Assembly: GCF_000746275.1 (NCBI RefSeq)
Contig: NZ_JQKX01000001.1
Location: forward strand, 1-57,630
From: Thermopetrobacter sp. TC1
GTDB lineage: Bacteria; Pseudomonadota; Alphaproteobacteria; Rhizobiales; Aestuariivirgaceae
Reading direction: 5' to 3'
DNA: 57,630 nt
Made by a program: the position numbers and the translations under genes
Shown here: positions 16,138 through 27,600 of the stretch, piece by piece
Numbering within the stretch: the first letter of the stretch is position 1
How the letters are laid out: each line of letters starts with the position of its first letter
Notes under the pieces: model-generated
Seen by the model: the letters and a program-made list of their open reading frames with translations, nothing else
The model's database searches: none
Told to the model about the DNA's origin: nothing

Positions 16138-17673
16138 CTAGAAGCCGAAATACTGGCGCAATGCCGCAATCGGCCGCCGGAACAGATAAAAGCCAAGCGG
16201 CACCGTCTCCCCGGAAATCTGCGCCGTACCGCGAAAACCGATGCGCAAGGCCTTCTGCGCCGCATCCTTCTTTGTCTGGGCTTTCTCCCTTTCACCGGCC
16301 GCAACCGCTTCCGGCTCGAAACGTGCCATGACCCGATAGGCCAGAACGCCGCCGGCCACTTCCCGCGCGTGATAGCCGGCGTCCGTCACCCGCGCCGGTA
16401 TCGCATGCAGCGGATCGGCATCGAGAAAGACACGCACCCGCGCGCCGGGACGGATGGCAATGGCATCCTTCACCGGCACGTCGATCCGAAGCGCCAATAT
16501 GTGCGGATCGGCGATTTCCATGATCTTCTCGCCGGTGCTCACCGGCCGCCGCACCCACTCCCGGCGGTCGGAAAACACGGCAATCCCCGCCTGCGCCGCC
16601 CGCAGCTCCACCTTGGACAACAGCTCCTGCGCCCGCGCCTGCTCGGCCAGCGCCAGGTCCAGCTCGGCCTGCGCCTGCGCCAGCTCCGCTCGCGCCCGCG
16701 GATCGTCAAACGCCGCCTTGCGCAGGGTTTCCACCCGGCTTGCCGCCACCGCCACCTTGCGCGCCGCCAGCTCCGCATCGGCCTTCAGGCGCGTATCGTC
16801 ATAAACGGCAAGCAGCGTGCCGCGCATCACCTGCGCCCCGGGATCCACCACCACCTCGCGAATAACACCGTCCATGGGCGCGGCCACCACCAGCGGATCG
16901 GCCGCCACCACCTCCGCCGGCGCCATGACCGTCATCGGCACCGGCACCAGCATCAGCAGGGCCACGAGTGTCGCAACGGCAATAAGCACCCGCGGCTTGC
17001 GCCAGAAGGCCAGCCACGCCTTTCGCGGGCTGAGCAAGGCATGCGCCTGCCCCAGCGCTTCCGCCAGGCGCATGCCGATGGCCGCATCCGCCTCCGTGAA
17101 GGGCTCCGCCCGCAACAAAAGAAGCCCGGCCCGCGGCTGTGCCCTTGCGGAAGAAGGCGTTTCCCCTTCTGTGTCATTGGCCTCTGGCCCGTCTGCCTCC
17201 GGTGCATGCGGCGGAATGAGGGGCAGCCACAAGGCCTCGCGAAAGGCCCATTCCTCCATCACCGGCCCGTCAAGCCAGGCCTCCAGCCGCCCCATGCGGG
17301 CGGACAGCCCCGCCTCCGCCGCCGCACGCCCGGCCGCGGCCTCCATCATGGCGATCAGCGGTGCCTGCCTGTCGATCACCGACAGCCCCGTGGCCGCAAG
17401 AACCCGCGCTTTTTTGCGCCCGCGCCGTCCGCCTTCGTCCAGTTCCACGAAGAAGCCCTGCACGAAGGGCAGAAGCGTCTTCAGCTCATTGACCGCGAAA
17501 ATGCGCATCGCGTTGACATCCGGCAGGCGGCGGATTTCGCCCTCCAGCCGCAGCAGGCGTTCCATGCGGGCGATGCGCACCGCATCCGCCCCCGGCAATG
17601 CGTTCTGTTCCTGGTCGGAATGCTGGGACTCCGCAGGCTGTTGCCGCCTTTGCGCCCGTGCTGCCATGGTCAT
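16138..17673 (-). CDS. HlyD-family adaptor with N-terminal GAF-like domain
   Basis: 511 residues. Residues about 30-215 are a predicted cytosolic GAF-like sensory region (helix LLRLEGEIRRL, AVNELKTLLPF, GFFVELDE, RVLAATGLS, then LWLPLIPP and GLLLLRAEPF). A single transmembrane helix follows at about 228-249 (RVLIAVATLVALLMLVPVPM). The periplasmic part is HlyD-like: lipoyl half-motifs VVAAPMDGVIREVVVDPGAQ, a coiled coil (ARKVAVAASRVETL through LAEQARAQELLSK) and beta-barrel segments. Start ATG overlaps the stop of the upstream adaptor (ATGA), showing translational coupling. The GAF-like call is by shape only and could be an unrelated alpha/beta domain. Probably links a cytosolic signal to the export of the giant protein. 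Confidence 0.75.
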   Translation of the reverse strand: MTMAARAQRRQQPAESQHSDQEQNALPGADAVRIARMERLLRLEGEIRRLPDVNAMRIFAVNELKTLLPFVQGFFVELDEGGRRGRKKARVLAATGLSVIDRQAPLIAMMEAAAGRAAAEAGLSARMGRLEAWLDGPVMEEWAFREALWLPLIPPHAPEADGPEANDTEGETPSSARAQPRAGLLLLRAEPFTEADAAIGMRLAEALGQAHALLSPRKAWLAFWRKPRVLIAVATLVALLMLVPVPMTVMAPAEVVAADPLVVAAPMDGVIREVVVDPGAQVMRGTLLAVYDDTRLKADAELAARKVAVAASRVETLRKAAFDDPRARAELAQAQAELDLALAEQARAQELLSKVELRAAQAGIAVFSDRREWVRRPVSTGEKIMEIADPHILALRIDVPVKDAIAIRPGARVRVFLDADPLHAIPARVTDAGYHAREVAGGVLAYRVMARFEPEAVAAGEREKAQTKKDAAQKALRIGFRGTAQISGETVPLGFYLFRRPIAALRQYFGF

Positions 17674-18653
17674 GGCATGCGCCTTTCCTCTCGCGCCGGA
17701 TCATGCCGGTCGGCCTGCTTTCTCTTGCGCATGAAACGCACAACCCCGCCCATGCCCGGTCGCACTGAAGGCGGCAACACCGCCATCCTGCCCGTAACCT
17801 TCACCGTCTGCGAAACCGGATCCACCACCGCGCCAATGCGGGCGAGCATGCCCTCAAGCCGCAGGTTCAGGCCATCCACATCCAGCGTGAAGCGTTGCTT
17901 GAGCTTCAGCCACGCCAGCCACGCCGCCGGCACGATCACGTCCACTTCCGGCTTGTCCGTGCTCACGATTTTCAGGATCGGCTCGCCGGCGGAAGGCGTC
18001 TCATGGGGATGCTTCAGCCATTCCGCCACCAGGCCGTTCCACGGCGCACGTATGGTGCATTCCTTCACCCGCGCCCGGGCCGCTTCGGCCTCGGCCGCCG
18101 CCTTTTCCGCCTCCGCCCCGGCCACGGCGACATCCAGCCGCCCGGCCGCCATGTGCTTCAGCATCTGGCGCTTGCTGCGCGCCTTCAGCGCCGCCGCCCG
18201 GGCTTCCGCCTGCGCCGCCTTCAGCGCCGCCTTCAGGCGGTCACAGTCGAAGGCAACGAGAATGTCGCCCTTGCGAAAGGCCTCGCCCTCGCGAAAGGGC
18301 ATGCGCAGTATCCGCGCCGAAAGCCCGGCCGCCAGCGCCGCACTGTGCGCGGCCCGGATCACGCCCCGCGCCTGCCCTTCCGCATCAGGATGTGCGGATG
18401 TTCCACTCTGCAGATCACGCCCGTCAGAACCGGCGGCAACGGCGGAGGTCGTGGCCATGCCAGCGGAAGCGGCAAGCGCAGGCCCCGCAAAGATCACAGA
18501 ACAGATCACGCCCGTCACACACGCCAGCGCCCATCCGGCAACCCGCCGCTCTATCCGCCCTGTGCGCACAAGTCCCCTGCGCCGCACCGCAGCTTCGTCA
18601 TCGGCGGCGGGGCGAACCTCATCGCCCCCCACCGCCATGCTTTGTTTCGTCAT
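17670..18653 (-). CDS. Periplasmic adaptor (membrane fusion) protein
   Basis: 327 residues. An N-terminal basic stretch and one hydrophobic segment (about 38-60, WALACVTGVICSVIFAGPALA) serve as anchor or signal. The lipoyl motif halves (GLSARILRMPFREGEAF and CTIRAPWNGLVAEW) flank an Ala/Glu/Lys-rich coiled-coil hairpin (about 145-200). A beta-barrel end follows (VDVIVPAAWLAWLKL and VDPVSQTVKVTGRM). This is the plan of RND/HlyD membrane-fusion proteins. It has an AAGGAGG Shine-Dalgarno 6 nt before the ATG and follows the giant gene by 30 bp. No RND pump, ABC protein or TolC gene is nearby, so its partner must be elsewhere or be the M50-HlyD protein. Confidence 0.85.
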   Translation of the reverse strand: MTKQSMAVGGDEVRPAADDEAAVRRRGLVRTGRIERRVAGWALACVTGVICSVIFAGPALAASAGMATTSAVAAGSDGRDLQSGTSAHPDAEGQARGVIRAAHSAALAAGLSARILRMPFREGEAFRKGDILVAFDCDRLKAALKAAQAEARAAALKARSKRQMLKHMAAGRLDVAVAGAEAEKAAAEAEAARARVKECTIRAPWNGLVAEWLKHPHETPSAGEPILKIVSTDKPEVDVIVPAAWLAWLKLKQRFTLDVDGLNLRLEGMLARIGAVVDPVSQTVKVTGRMAVLPPSVRPGMGGVVRFMRKRKQADRHDPAREERRMP

Positions 18654-18683
18654 TGACTGCCTCCTTGGGATTTCGCCATCCGG

Positions 18684-21600
18684 TCACTCAGCCGCATGCA
18701 GCGCCCGCAACAGGGCCGCATGCCGCTCCTCTTCCGGATCCAGAAGCTGCTTTTGCACATCGTTCAGCAGCCCCTGGCGCTGAGCGCCTGTTTCATGGGA
18801 AAGCACGGTGATGGTGCCGTCGCTGACGTTGACGCGCACAATCCAGCTTTCCATCACCACCTCACCCTGCATCCGCTCGATACGCAGGACCACCGCGCTC
18901 TGCCCGGCCGGCACGTCCACGAGGATCGTGCGCATATCAGCCCGGTTCATCTGCCAGGGCAGCGCCCGCCCTGCCGCATCGCGCACGCGCAAGGAGTCAT
19001 GGGCGGGAAGCTCGATCGCCAGCAGGCCATCGCGCGTCACCAGCGTGCGCACCTGCATGGCCGTGCCATCCGCAGCCGCCTGCAGCAGATGATCCGAACC
19101 GCGGTAGGGCGGCGTGAAGAGATCATCGGCCGCCGGCGTGCTGTGCGCGGCATCAAGGCCCCTGTCTTTCGCGCCCAGATCGCGCGCCCAGGCCACCACG
19201 CGGGTGATGCTCCGGTCATTGCTCAACGCGGAAGCGGCGCCATCAAGCCCGCCCATGGCGTTGACCACGCCGCCAATGGCATTGTCACGGCCAAGAGCGC
19301 TGCCGCCGAGCGGATCGATGGCATCCACCACCGCGCCAATGAGGCCGCTGGAGCCACTGCCGTCGCCATCGCCACCGGGGCCGAAGCTGCCGGGATCGCC
19401 CGCGCCGGAACCATCACCGTCGCCTTCGCCCAGGCCGGTGCCGAAACCGGAAGCGCCACCATCACCGGATCCCCCTTCGCGGCCGTTGCCTGCGCCGGCA
19501 CCGCCGCTCTCCTCGCCGCCATGACGGCCGCGTCCGCCGCCGCCATCGGGCGTGATGCGGTTGGGCGCCTTGGCGCCGAGGATGAAGGTGGTGCTGGCGG
19601 TGCCGCCCTGTCCGTCATCCGCCGTCACCGTGATCACGAAGGGCCCGCGCACGGAGGCATCCGCCGGCAGAACGCCGCTGATGACGCCGGTGTCCGGATC
19701 AATGGAGAGCCCTTCCGGCAGACCGCTGGCGCTGTAGGTGAGCCTGTCGCCATCGGCATCGACAAAGGCCTGCGCCGTTTCAATGCGCACCGGCTCGGCA
19801 TTGTTGCCCTCCACATCCGCAAGCGGCGTCACCACCTGCGGCGGCACATTGCGCGCCTCATACGTGAACCGCAGCACCACAGCATGGCCGCCTTCATCCG
19901 TAATTGTCACCGCCACCGGATAGCGGCCATCACCATTCGGCCCGCCGGTGGAGGCATCCGGCGCCACCGTGCCGGAGATCACACCGGTGGCGGGATCGAT
20001 GCTCAGGCCTTCAGGCAGGCCCGTGGCGGAGAAAGTGAGCGTCCCGCCTTCCGGATCCGTCACATAGGCGGACAGATCAAGCCGCACCTCTTGCGCATCC
20101 GAAACCGTCTGTGTGGGCACGACGGTATCGGGATCCACCTGCGGCTGCGGATCGCCGGGATCCACCGGACGCTGCGGATCCACCACCCGCGGCCCGTCAT
20201 CACTACCATGCAGGGTGATGGACAGCGTCGCCGTATCCATGCCGCCTTGACCGTCGGCAACGGTGTAGGTGACGGTATCGGTGGCCGTCTCACCCGCCTT
20301 CAACGCCTCGCCAAGGGCATTGGGCACAAAGCGCCAGCGCCCGTCAGCCTCAAGAACGAGATCGCCATGGGCGAGATCGATCACCTGCCCCACATTCGCC
20401 GCCTCGCCATTGACGGCCGTCACCGTCAGGGCATCGCGATCCGCGCCGCCGTCATGGTCATTGACCAGGACGGAGCCCGCCTGCTCGGCGCTGTCATCGC
20501 TAAAGGCAACATCATCCTCCGCCACCGGCGGCACATTGTGCACGGCATATTCGAAGGTGAAGGTCACCTGTTCGCCGTTCTCATCGGTCACCGTCACCGT
20601 GACCGGATAGCGGCCATCGCCGTTCGGTCCGCCGACGGAGGCATCCGGCGTAACCGTGCCGGAGATCACGCCGGTGGCCGGGTCGATGGTCAGGCCCGCC
20701 GGCAGGCCGGTGGCGGCAAAGGTCAGCGCCCCGCCCTCCGGATCGGCCACATACTGGCTCACATCAAGCGGCGTGATGGCCTCGCCATCGTTCACCGTCT
20801 GCACCGGCATGATGCTGTCCGGATCCGCCGGCTTCGGATCGCCCGGTTCGCCCGGATCGGTCGGGTCGATCACCACCGGCCCGTCGTTGGAGCCGGTCAG
20901 CGTGATCGACAGCGTGGCGGTGTCCGTGCCGCCCTGACCGTCGGAAACCTGATAGGTCACCGTATCCGTGACCGTTTCGCCTTCGCCCAGGGCGTTGGCC
21001 GCCGCATTCGGCGTGAACGTCCACGAGCCGTAAGCATTGATCACCACCGTGCCATGATCCAGCTGCACCGGCTGGCCTACGTTGGCTGCATCACCGGCCA
21101 CCGTCGAGACCGTCAGCACATCGGCATCCGGCGCACCATCCGCATCGCCCGTCGCGACATCGGTGATGACATTGCCCGACAGCACGGCATCCTCACCACC
21201 CGCCGCCGCATCATCCTGCGCCACAGGCGGGATGTTGCGCACCTGTAAGGATACGGTGAACTGCACGTTCGCGCCGGAGGGATCGGTCACCGTCACCGTG
21301 ACCGGATAGCGGCCATCGCCGTTCGGTCCGCCAACGGAGGCATCCGACGTAACCGTGCCGGAGATCACACCGGTGGCCGGATCGATGGTCAGACCCGCCG
21401 GCAGGCCGGTGGCGGAGAAGGTCAGCGCCCCGCCCTCCGGATCGGCCACGTATTGCGAGACATCAAGCGGCGTGATGGTCTCGCCATCGTTCACCGTCTG
21501 CACCGGCACGATGGTGTCCGGATCTGCCGGCTTCGGATCGCCCGGCTCGCCCGGATCGGTCGGGTCGATGACCACCGGGCCGTCGTTGGAGCCGGTCAGC

Positions 21601-24600
21601 GTGATCGACAGCATGGCGGTGTCCGTCCCGCCCTGGCCATCGGAAACCTGATAGGTCACCGTATCCGTGACTGTTTCGCCTTCGCCCAGGGCGTTGGCCG
21701 CCGCGTTCGGCGTGAACGTCCACGAGCCGTCGGCGTTGATCACCACCGTGCCATGATCCAGCTGCACCGGCTGGCCGACGTTGGCCGCATCGCCGTCCAC
21801 CGCCGAGACCGTCAGCACATCGCCATCCGGCGCGCCATCCGCATCGCCCGTGGCGGCATCGGTGATGACATTGCCCGACAGCACATCATCCTCACCACCC
21901 GCCGCCGCATCGTCATTGGCCACCGGCGCAACGTTCGACACGGCGATGGTGAACTGCTGCGTCACCTGCGCGCCGCTGGCATCGGTGGCCGTCACCGTCA
22001 CGGTGTAGAGGCCATCGCCGTTCGGCCCGCCCTGGCTGGCGGAATGGTCGATGGTGCCACTGATCGTGCGCGTGGCCGGATCAAACGCCAGCCCCTGCGG
22101 CAGGCCGCTCACGGTGTAGGTGACCGGATCGCCGTCCGGGTCGATGATCAGGTCGTCCAGCACGATCGGATCGATGGTCTCGCCGTCCGTGGCCGTGCGG
22201 TTGGTCAGCCCCACATTCGGCCCCAGGTGACCGCCATTGCCGCCACCATTGCCGCCACCGGTGCCACCGCCGGAACCACCGTTGCCGCCATTACCACCGG
22301 AGCCGCCATTGCCGGCACCGTCATCGCCCACGTGCACCGTCACCGTAGCGGTATCGGAAGCGCCCTGCGCGTCCGTCACCGTGTAGGTGAAGGTATCCGT
22401 GCCCTCAAAGCCCGCCTCCGGCGTGTAGGTAATGGAGCCATCGGCGTTCACCACCACCGTGCCGCGCTGCGGCTGATCAGCGATGGACGCTGTGAGCGCA
22501 TCACCGTCCGCATCCAGGTCATTGGCCAGCACGCCCAGCTGCAGCGGCGTGTTCGGGTTCGTCCAGCCCGTATCATCCGCCGCCTCGGGCGCCGGGTTGG
22601 CAACGTTCAGCGTAAGCACGCCCGTCACCTGCTTGCCATCCGGATCGGTGGCCGTGATCAGCACATCATACGGCCCTTCCGCCGAGGCATCGTTCGGCAA
22701 TGTGCCGGTGATGACACCCGTGGCCGGATCGATGGAGAGCCCTTCCGGCAGGCCGAGGCCTGAGAACGTCAGCGGCTGCCCGTCCGGATCGGTAAAGGCC
22801 GAACCCGCATCGATCGGCGTGATCGTCTCGCCATCCGTCACCTCCACCGGATCCATGATCACCGGCAGGCCGGAGCCGCCCGTGCCTCCACCGCCACCGG
22901 AGCCACCGGAGCCGCCGCCGGGGCCGACGATCTCCGGCACGCCGCCATCGTCATTGCCCACGTTCACCGTGACCGTCGCCTCGTCACGCCCGCCGTTGGC
23001 GTCTTCCAGCACGTAGGTGAAGGTATCCGTGCCGGTGAAGCCCGCCTCCGGCGTATAGGTCAGCGTGCCGTCCGGGTTCCGCGTCACCGTGCCGTGCTGC
23101 GGCTGATCGCTGATCAGCGCGATGTGCAGCGGATCGCCGTCCGGATCGCTGTCGTTGGCCATGGCGTTGATCACCACCGGCGTGTCGGCAGCGGTGTTCA
23201 CCACGTCATCCACCGCATCCGGGCCGGGGTTGGAGACGTGGAAGGTGAACGTCTCCGTCACGTGATTGCCATCCGGGTCGATGGCCGTCACGTGCACCTC
23301 ATATGGCCCGTGCTTCGAGGCGTTCGGATCGATGGTGCCGGAGATCACGCCCGTGGCCGGATCGATGGTCAGGCCCGCCGGCAGGCCCGTGGCCGTATAG
23401 GTCAGGTCTTGCCCGTCCGGATCGGTGAAGTGGCCGGAGACATCGATCGGCGTGATGGTCTCGCCATCATTGCCGGACTGATCGGAAAGTCTAGTGCCTT
23501 CCGGCACGCCCGGCAGCTGCGGCTTCGCCGGACCAGCGCCCACTTCCACCGTCACCTGCGCCGTCACCGTGCCGCCCTGGCCGTCCGTGACCGAGTAGTC
23601 GAAGGTATCGGTGCCGACAAAGCCCGTGTTCGGCGTGTAGGTGACGGTGCCATCGGCATTGATGCTCACCGAACCATGCGCCGGCGCCGTGGTGCCGGAG
23701 ATGGCAAGCGCATCGCCGTCCGGCGCGCCGTCCGCGTCGTTCGCCAGCACGTTCACCACCACGGACGTGCCCTGCGTGGTCGCCGCCGCGTCGTCCTGCG
23801 CCTGCGGATCCACGTTCTCCACGGTGAACAGCACCGTCACCGAGGTCATCTCGCCACCGGGCCCATAGGCCGTCACCAGCGCGTGATACGGCCCGGAGAC
23901 GGAAGCGTCATCGGCAATGGTGCCGCTAATCACGCCCGTGGCCAGATCGATGGAGAGCCCCTCGGGCAGGCCCGTCGCCACATACGTGAGCGGCAGGTTC
24001 TGCGGGTTGCTGATGGCCTGCGAGACATCAATCGGCGTGATCGTCTCACCATCGGTCACCGTGCGCTGCACCGCCGGCGGCGCGATGATCAGGCCGTCGT
24101 TGGAGCCGGTCACCGTCACCGTCAGCGTGGCGGTGTCAAAGCCACCCTGCCCGTCCGAAACCTCATAGGTGATGGACGTCGTGCGGCTCTCGCCTTCCGC
24201 CAGGGCATCGAAGTCCATGCCCGGCTCGAACGTCCACGAACCGTCCGCTTCAATCACGAACGTGCCGCCGCCGGAGCCGGCCACCGGCTCGCCCACATGG
24301 GCCGGCGAGCCCGCCACCTCGGACACCATCAGCGCATCCGCATCCGGTGCACCGTCGGTGTCGTTGGTCAGCACATTGCCTGTTACGGCCGCGTTCTCAT
24401 CCGTGCTGGCCGCATCGTCCGCCGCCACAGGTGCCTGGTTCGACACCGCAAGCCGCACGGTCAGCTCCACGCTCTCGCCGTTGCCGTCGGTGGCTGTCAC
24501 CACCGCCTCATACACGCCCGGCGCGTTCACCGGATCGGTGCCGCCCTGCGAGGCGGACGGATCAACAGTGCCGGAGATCACGCCGGTGGCCGGGTCGATG

Positions 24601-27600
24601 GAAAGGCCCGCCGGCAGGCCGGTGGCGGAGAAGGTCAGCGCCCCGCTCTCCGGATCGGCCACATATGGCGAGATGTTGAGCTGCGTGATGGCCTCGCCAT
24701 CGTTCACCGTCTGCACCGGCACGATGGTGTCCGGATCCGCCGGCTTCGGATCGCCCGGCTCGCCCGGATCGGTCGGGTCGATCACCACCGGGCCGTCGTT
24801 GGAGCCGGTCAGCGTGATGGACAGCGTGGCGGTGTCCGTGCCGCCCTCGCCGTCGGTGATCGTGTAGCTCACCGTGTCCGTCACCGTCTCGCCTTCGGCC
24901 AGCGCGTTGGCCGCCGCATTCGGCGTGAACCTCCACGAGCCGTCGGCGTTGATGGTCACCGTGCCATGATCCAGCTGCACCGGCTGGCCGACGTTGGCGG
25001 CATCGCCATTCACCGCCGAGACCGTCAGCACATCGGCATCCGGCGCGCCATCGGCATCGCCCGTCGTGGCATCGGTGATGACGTTGCCGGAGAGCACATC
25101 ATCCTCGCCGCCCGCCGCCGCATCATCCTGCGCCACCGGCGGGATATTGCGCACCGTGAAGGTGATGGTGGTGCGGGCTTCCGCACCCTCCGGGTCGGTG
25201 GCGGTAACGGTCACCTCATACACACCATCGCCGTTCGGCCCGCCCTGCGAGGCGGATGGGTCTATGGTGCCGGAAATGACACCGGTGGCCGGATCGATGG
25301 AGAGACCTTCGGGCAGACCGCTGGCGCTGAAGGTGAGCGCCGCACCTTCCGGATCGGCGAACACCGCCGCCGCGTTAATAGGCGCAATCGCCTCGCCGTC
25401 TGTCGCCGTCACGTCGGCCAGCACGTTGTCCGCATCCGGCGCCGGTTTCGGATCGCCCGGCTCGCCCGGATCGGTCGGGTCGATCACCACCGGCCCGTCG
25501 TTGGAGCCGGTCAGCGTGATCGACAGCGAGGCGGTGTCCGTGCCGCCCTCGCCGTCGGAAACCTGATAGGTCACCGTATCGGTCACCGTCTCGCCCGCGC
25601 CCAGCGCGTTGGCCGCCGCATTCGGCGTAAATGTCCACGAGCCATCGGTGTTGATCACCACCTCACCGTGCGGCAACTGCACCGGCTGGCCGATGTTGGC
25701 CGCATCGCCAGCTACCGCCGCAACCGTCACCGGGTCGGCATCCGGCGCGCCATCGGCATCGCCCGTCACCGCGTCCGTCAGCACGTTGCCGCTCACGGCC
25801 GCATCCTCGCCGGTGCTCGCCGCATCATCCACCGCCACCGGCGGCACGTTGTTCACCTTGATGGGCACGGTGAACTGCGTGCTTTCGCCCGAGGGATCGG
25901 TGGCCGTCACCGTGACGGTATAGCCGCCATCGCCGTTCGGCCCGCCCTGCGAGGCGGAGCGGTCGATGGTGCCGGAGATTACGCCGGTAATGGGATCGAT
26001 GGACAGCCCCGCCGGCAGGCCGGTGGCGGCGTAGGTAAGCGCCTCGCCCTCCGGATCGGCCACGTATTGCGCCGCATCGAAGGTGACCGCCTCACCGTCC
26101 GTCAACGCCTGCTGCGGCACCACGGTGTTCGGATCGGCCGGCTTCGGCTCGCCCGGCTCGCCCGGATCGGTCGGATCAATCACCACCGGCCCGTCATTCA
26201 GGCCGATGACCGTGATGGTCAGCGTCGCCTGCGCCTCGCCGCCCTGACCATCAGAGACGCGGTAGATCACGGTCTGAATGGCCGTCTCGCCGCTCTTCAG
26301 CGCGTTGGCCGCCGCGTTCGGCGTGAACGTCCAGCTGCCATCCGCGTTCAGCACGATGGAACCGTGCGACAGCAGCAGCGGCTGGCCCACCTGCCCGCCG
26401 ACGACGGCGCTCACCGTCAGCGCATCCGAGTCCGGCGCGCCATCGGCGTCGTTGGCCAGCACGTTGCCGCTCTGCGTGGCATCCTCCGTATCCAGGCTGG
26501 TGTCCGCCTGCGCCACCGGCGCCACGTTGGCCACCATCCAGGTGAAGGACATGCTGGCCGTGCCGCCGTTGCCGTCATCCACCGTCACCGTGACGGGATA
26601 GACGCCATCGCCGTTCGGCCCGCCCTGCGAGGCAGACGGATCAATGGTGCCGGAAATCCGCCCCGTGGCCGGATCGATGGACAGCCCCGCCGGCAGGCCA
26701 GACGCGTTGTAGGTCAGCCTATCGCCGTCCGGATCATTGAAGAAGGCGGAGACGTCCAGCACCGCCGGCTGCTCGCCGTCGTCACTGGTCATGTCCGCCG
26801 GCGCTGCGGCAGGATCCGGCTGACCGGTGGCCGGGTCGATCACCTGCGGCGCGTCGTTCACGCCGGTGATGGTGATGGCAAGCTGCGCCATGGCCGTGCC
26901 GCCCTGTCCGTCGGAGATGGTGTAGGTCACGGTGTCGGTCACCGTCTCGCCCACGGCCAGCGCATTGGCCGCATCATTGGGCGTGAATGTCCAGCTGCCG
27001 TCCGCAGTGATCACCAGCGCGCCATGCGGCAATTGCACGGGCTGGCCGACATTCACCGCATCGCCGTTCACCGCGGCCACACTCAGGGTATCCCCGTCCG
27101 GCGCCCCATCCGCATCATTGGCCAGCACGTTGCCGTCGGTGGACGTATCCTCATCCGTGGCCCCGGTATCGTCCGCCGCCAAGGGCGCAACATTGGTCAC
27201 CGCCAGGGTGACGTTCACCGTCGCCTGCGCACCATCCGGATCGGTGGCAGTGATGGTGAACGGATAGACACCATCGCCATTGGGCCCGCCCTGCGAGGCA
27301 TCCGCCGGCGCCGTGCCGCTCACCACGCCCGTGGCCGGGTCGATGGAGAGCCAAGAAGGCAGGCCGCTGGCGGAGAACGTCAGCGCATCGCCGTCCACGT
27401 CGCGGAACATGGCCGCGCCGTCGATGGAGATGGTATCACCGTCCGCGTTGGCCGCCGAGCCGGCGTAATCCGGATCGGGCTGGCCGGTGGCCGGATCAAT
27501 GACCTCCGGCGCATCGTTCACGCGCACCACATCGATGTATGCCGTGCGCGGCACGGAATCGGCCTCGCCGTCGTTCATCACTACGGTGAATACCCGCTGC

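Noticed and set aside
16096-18783. An 895-codon plus-strand open frame across the two adaptors
   Set aside because: Arg/His/Pro-rich shadow; the minus strand encodes proper HlyD/MFP motifs with coupled starts.
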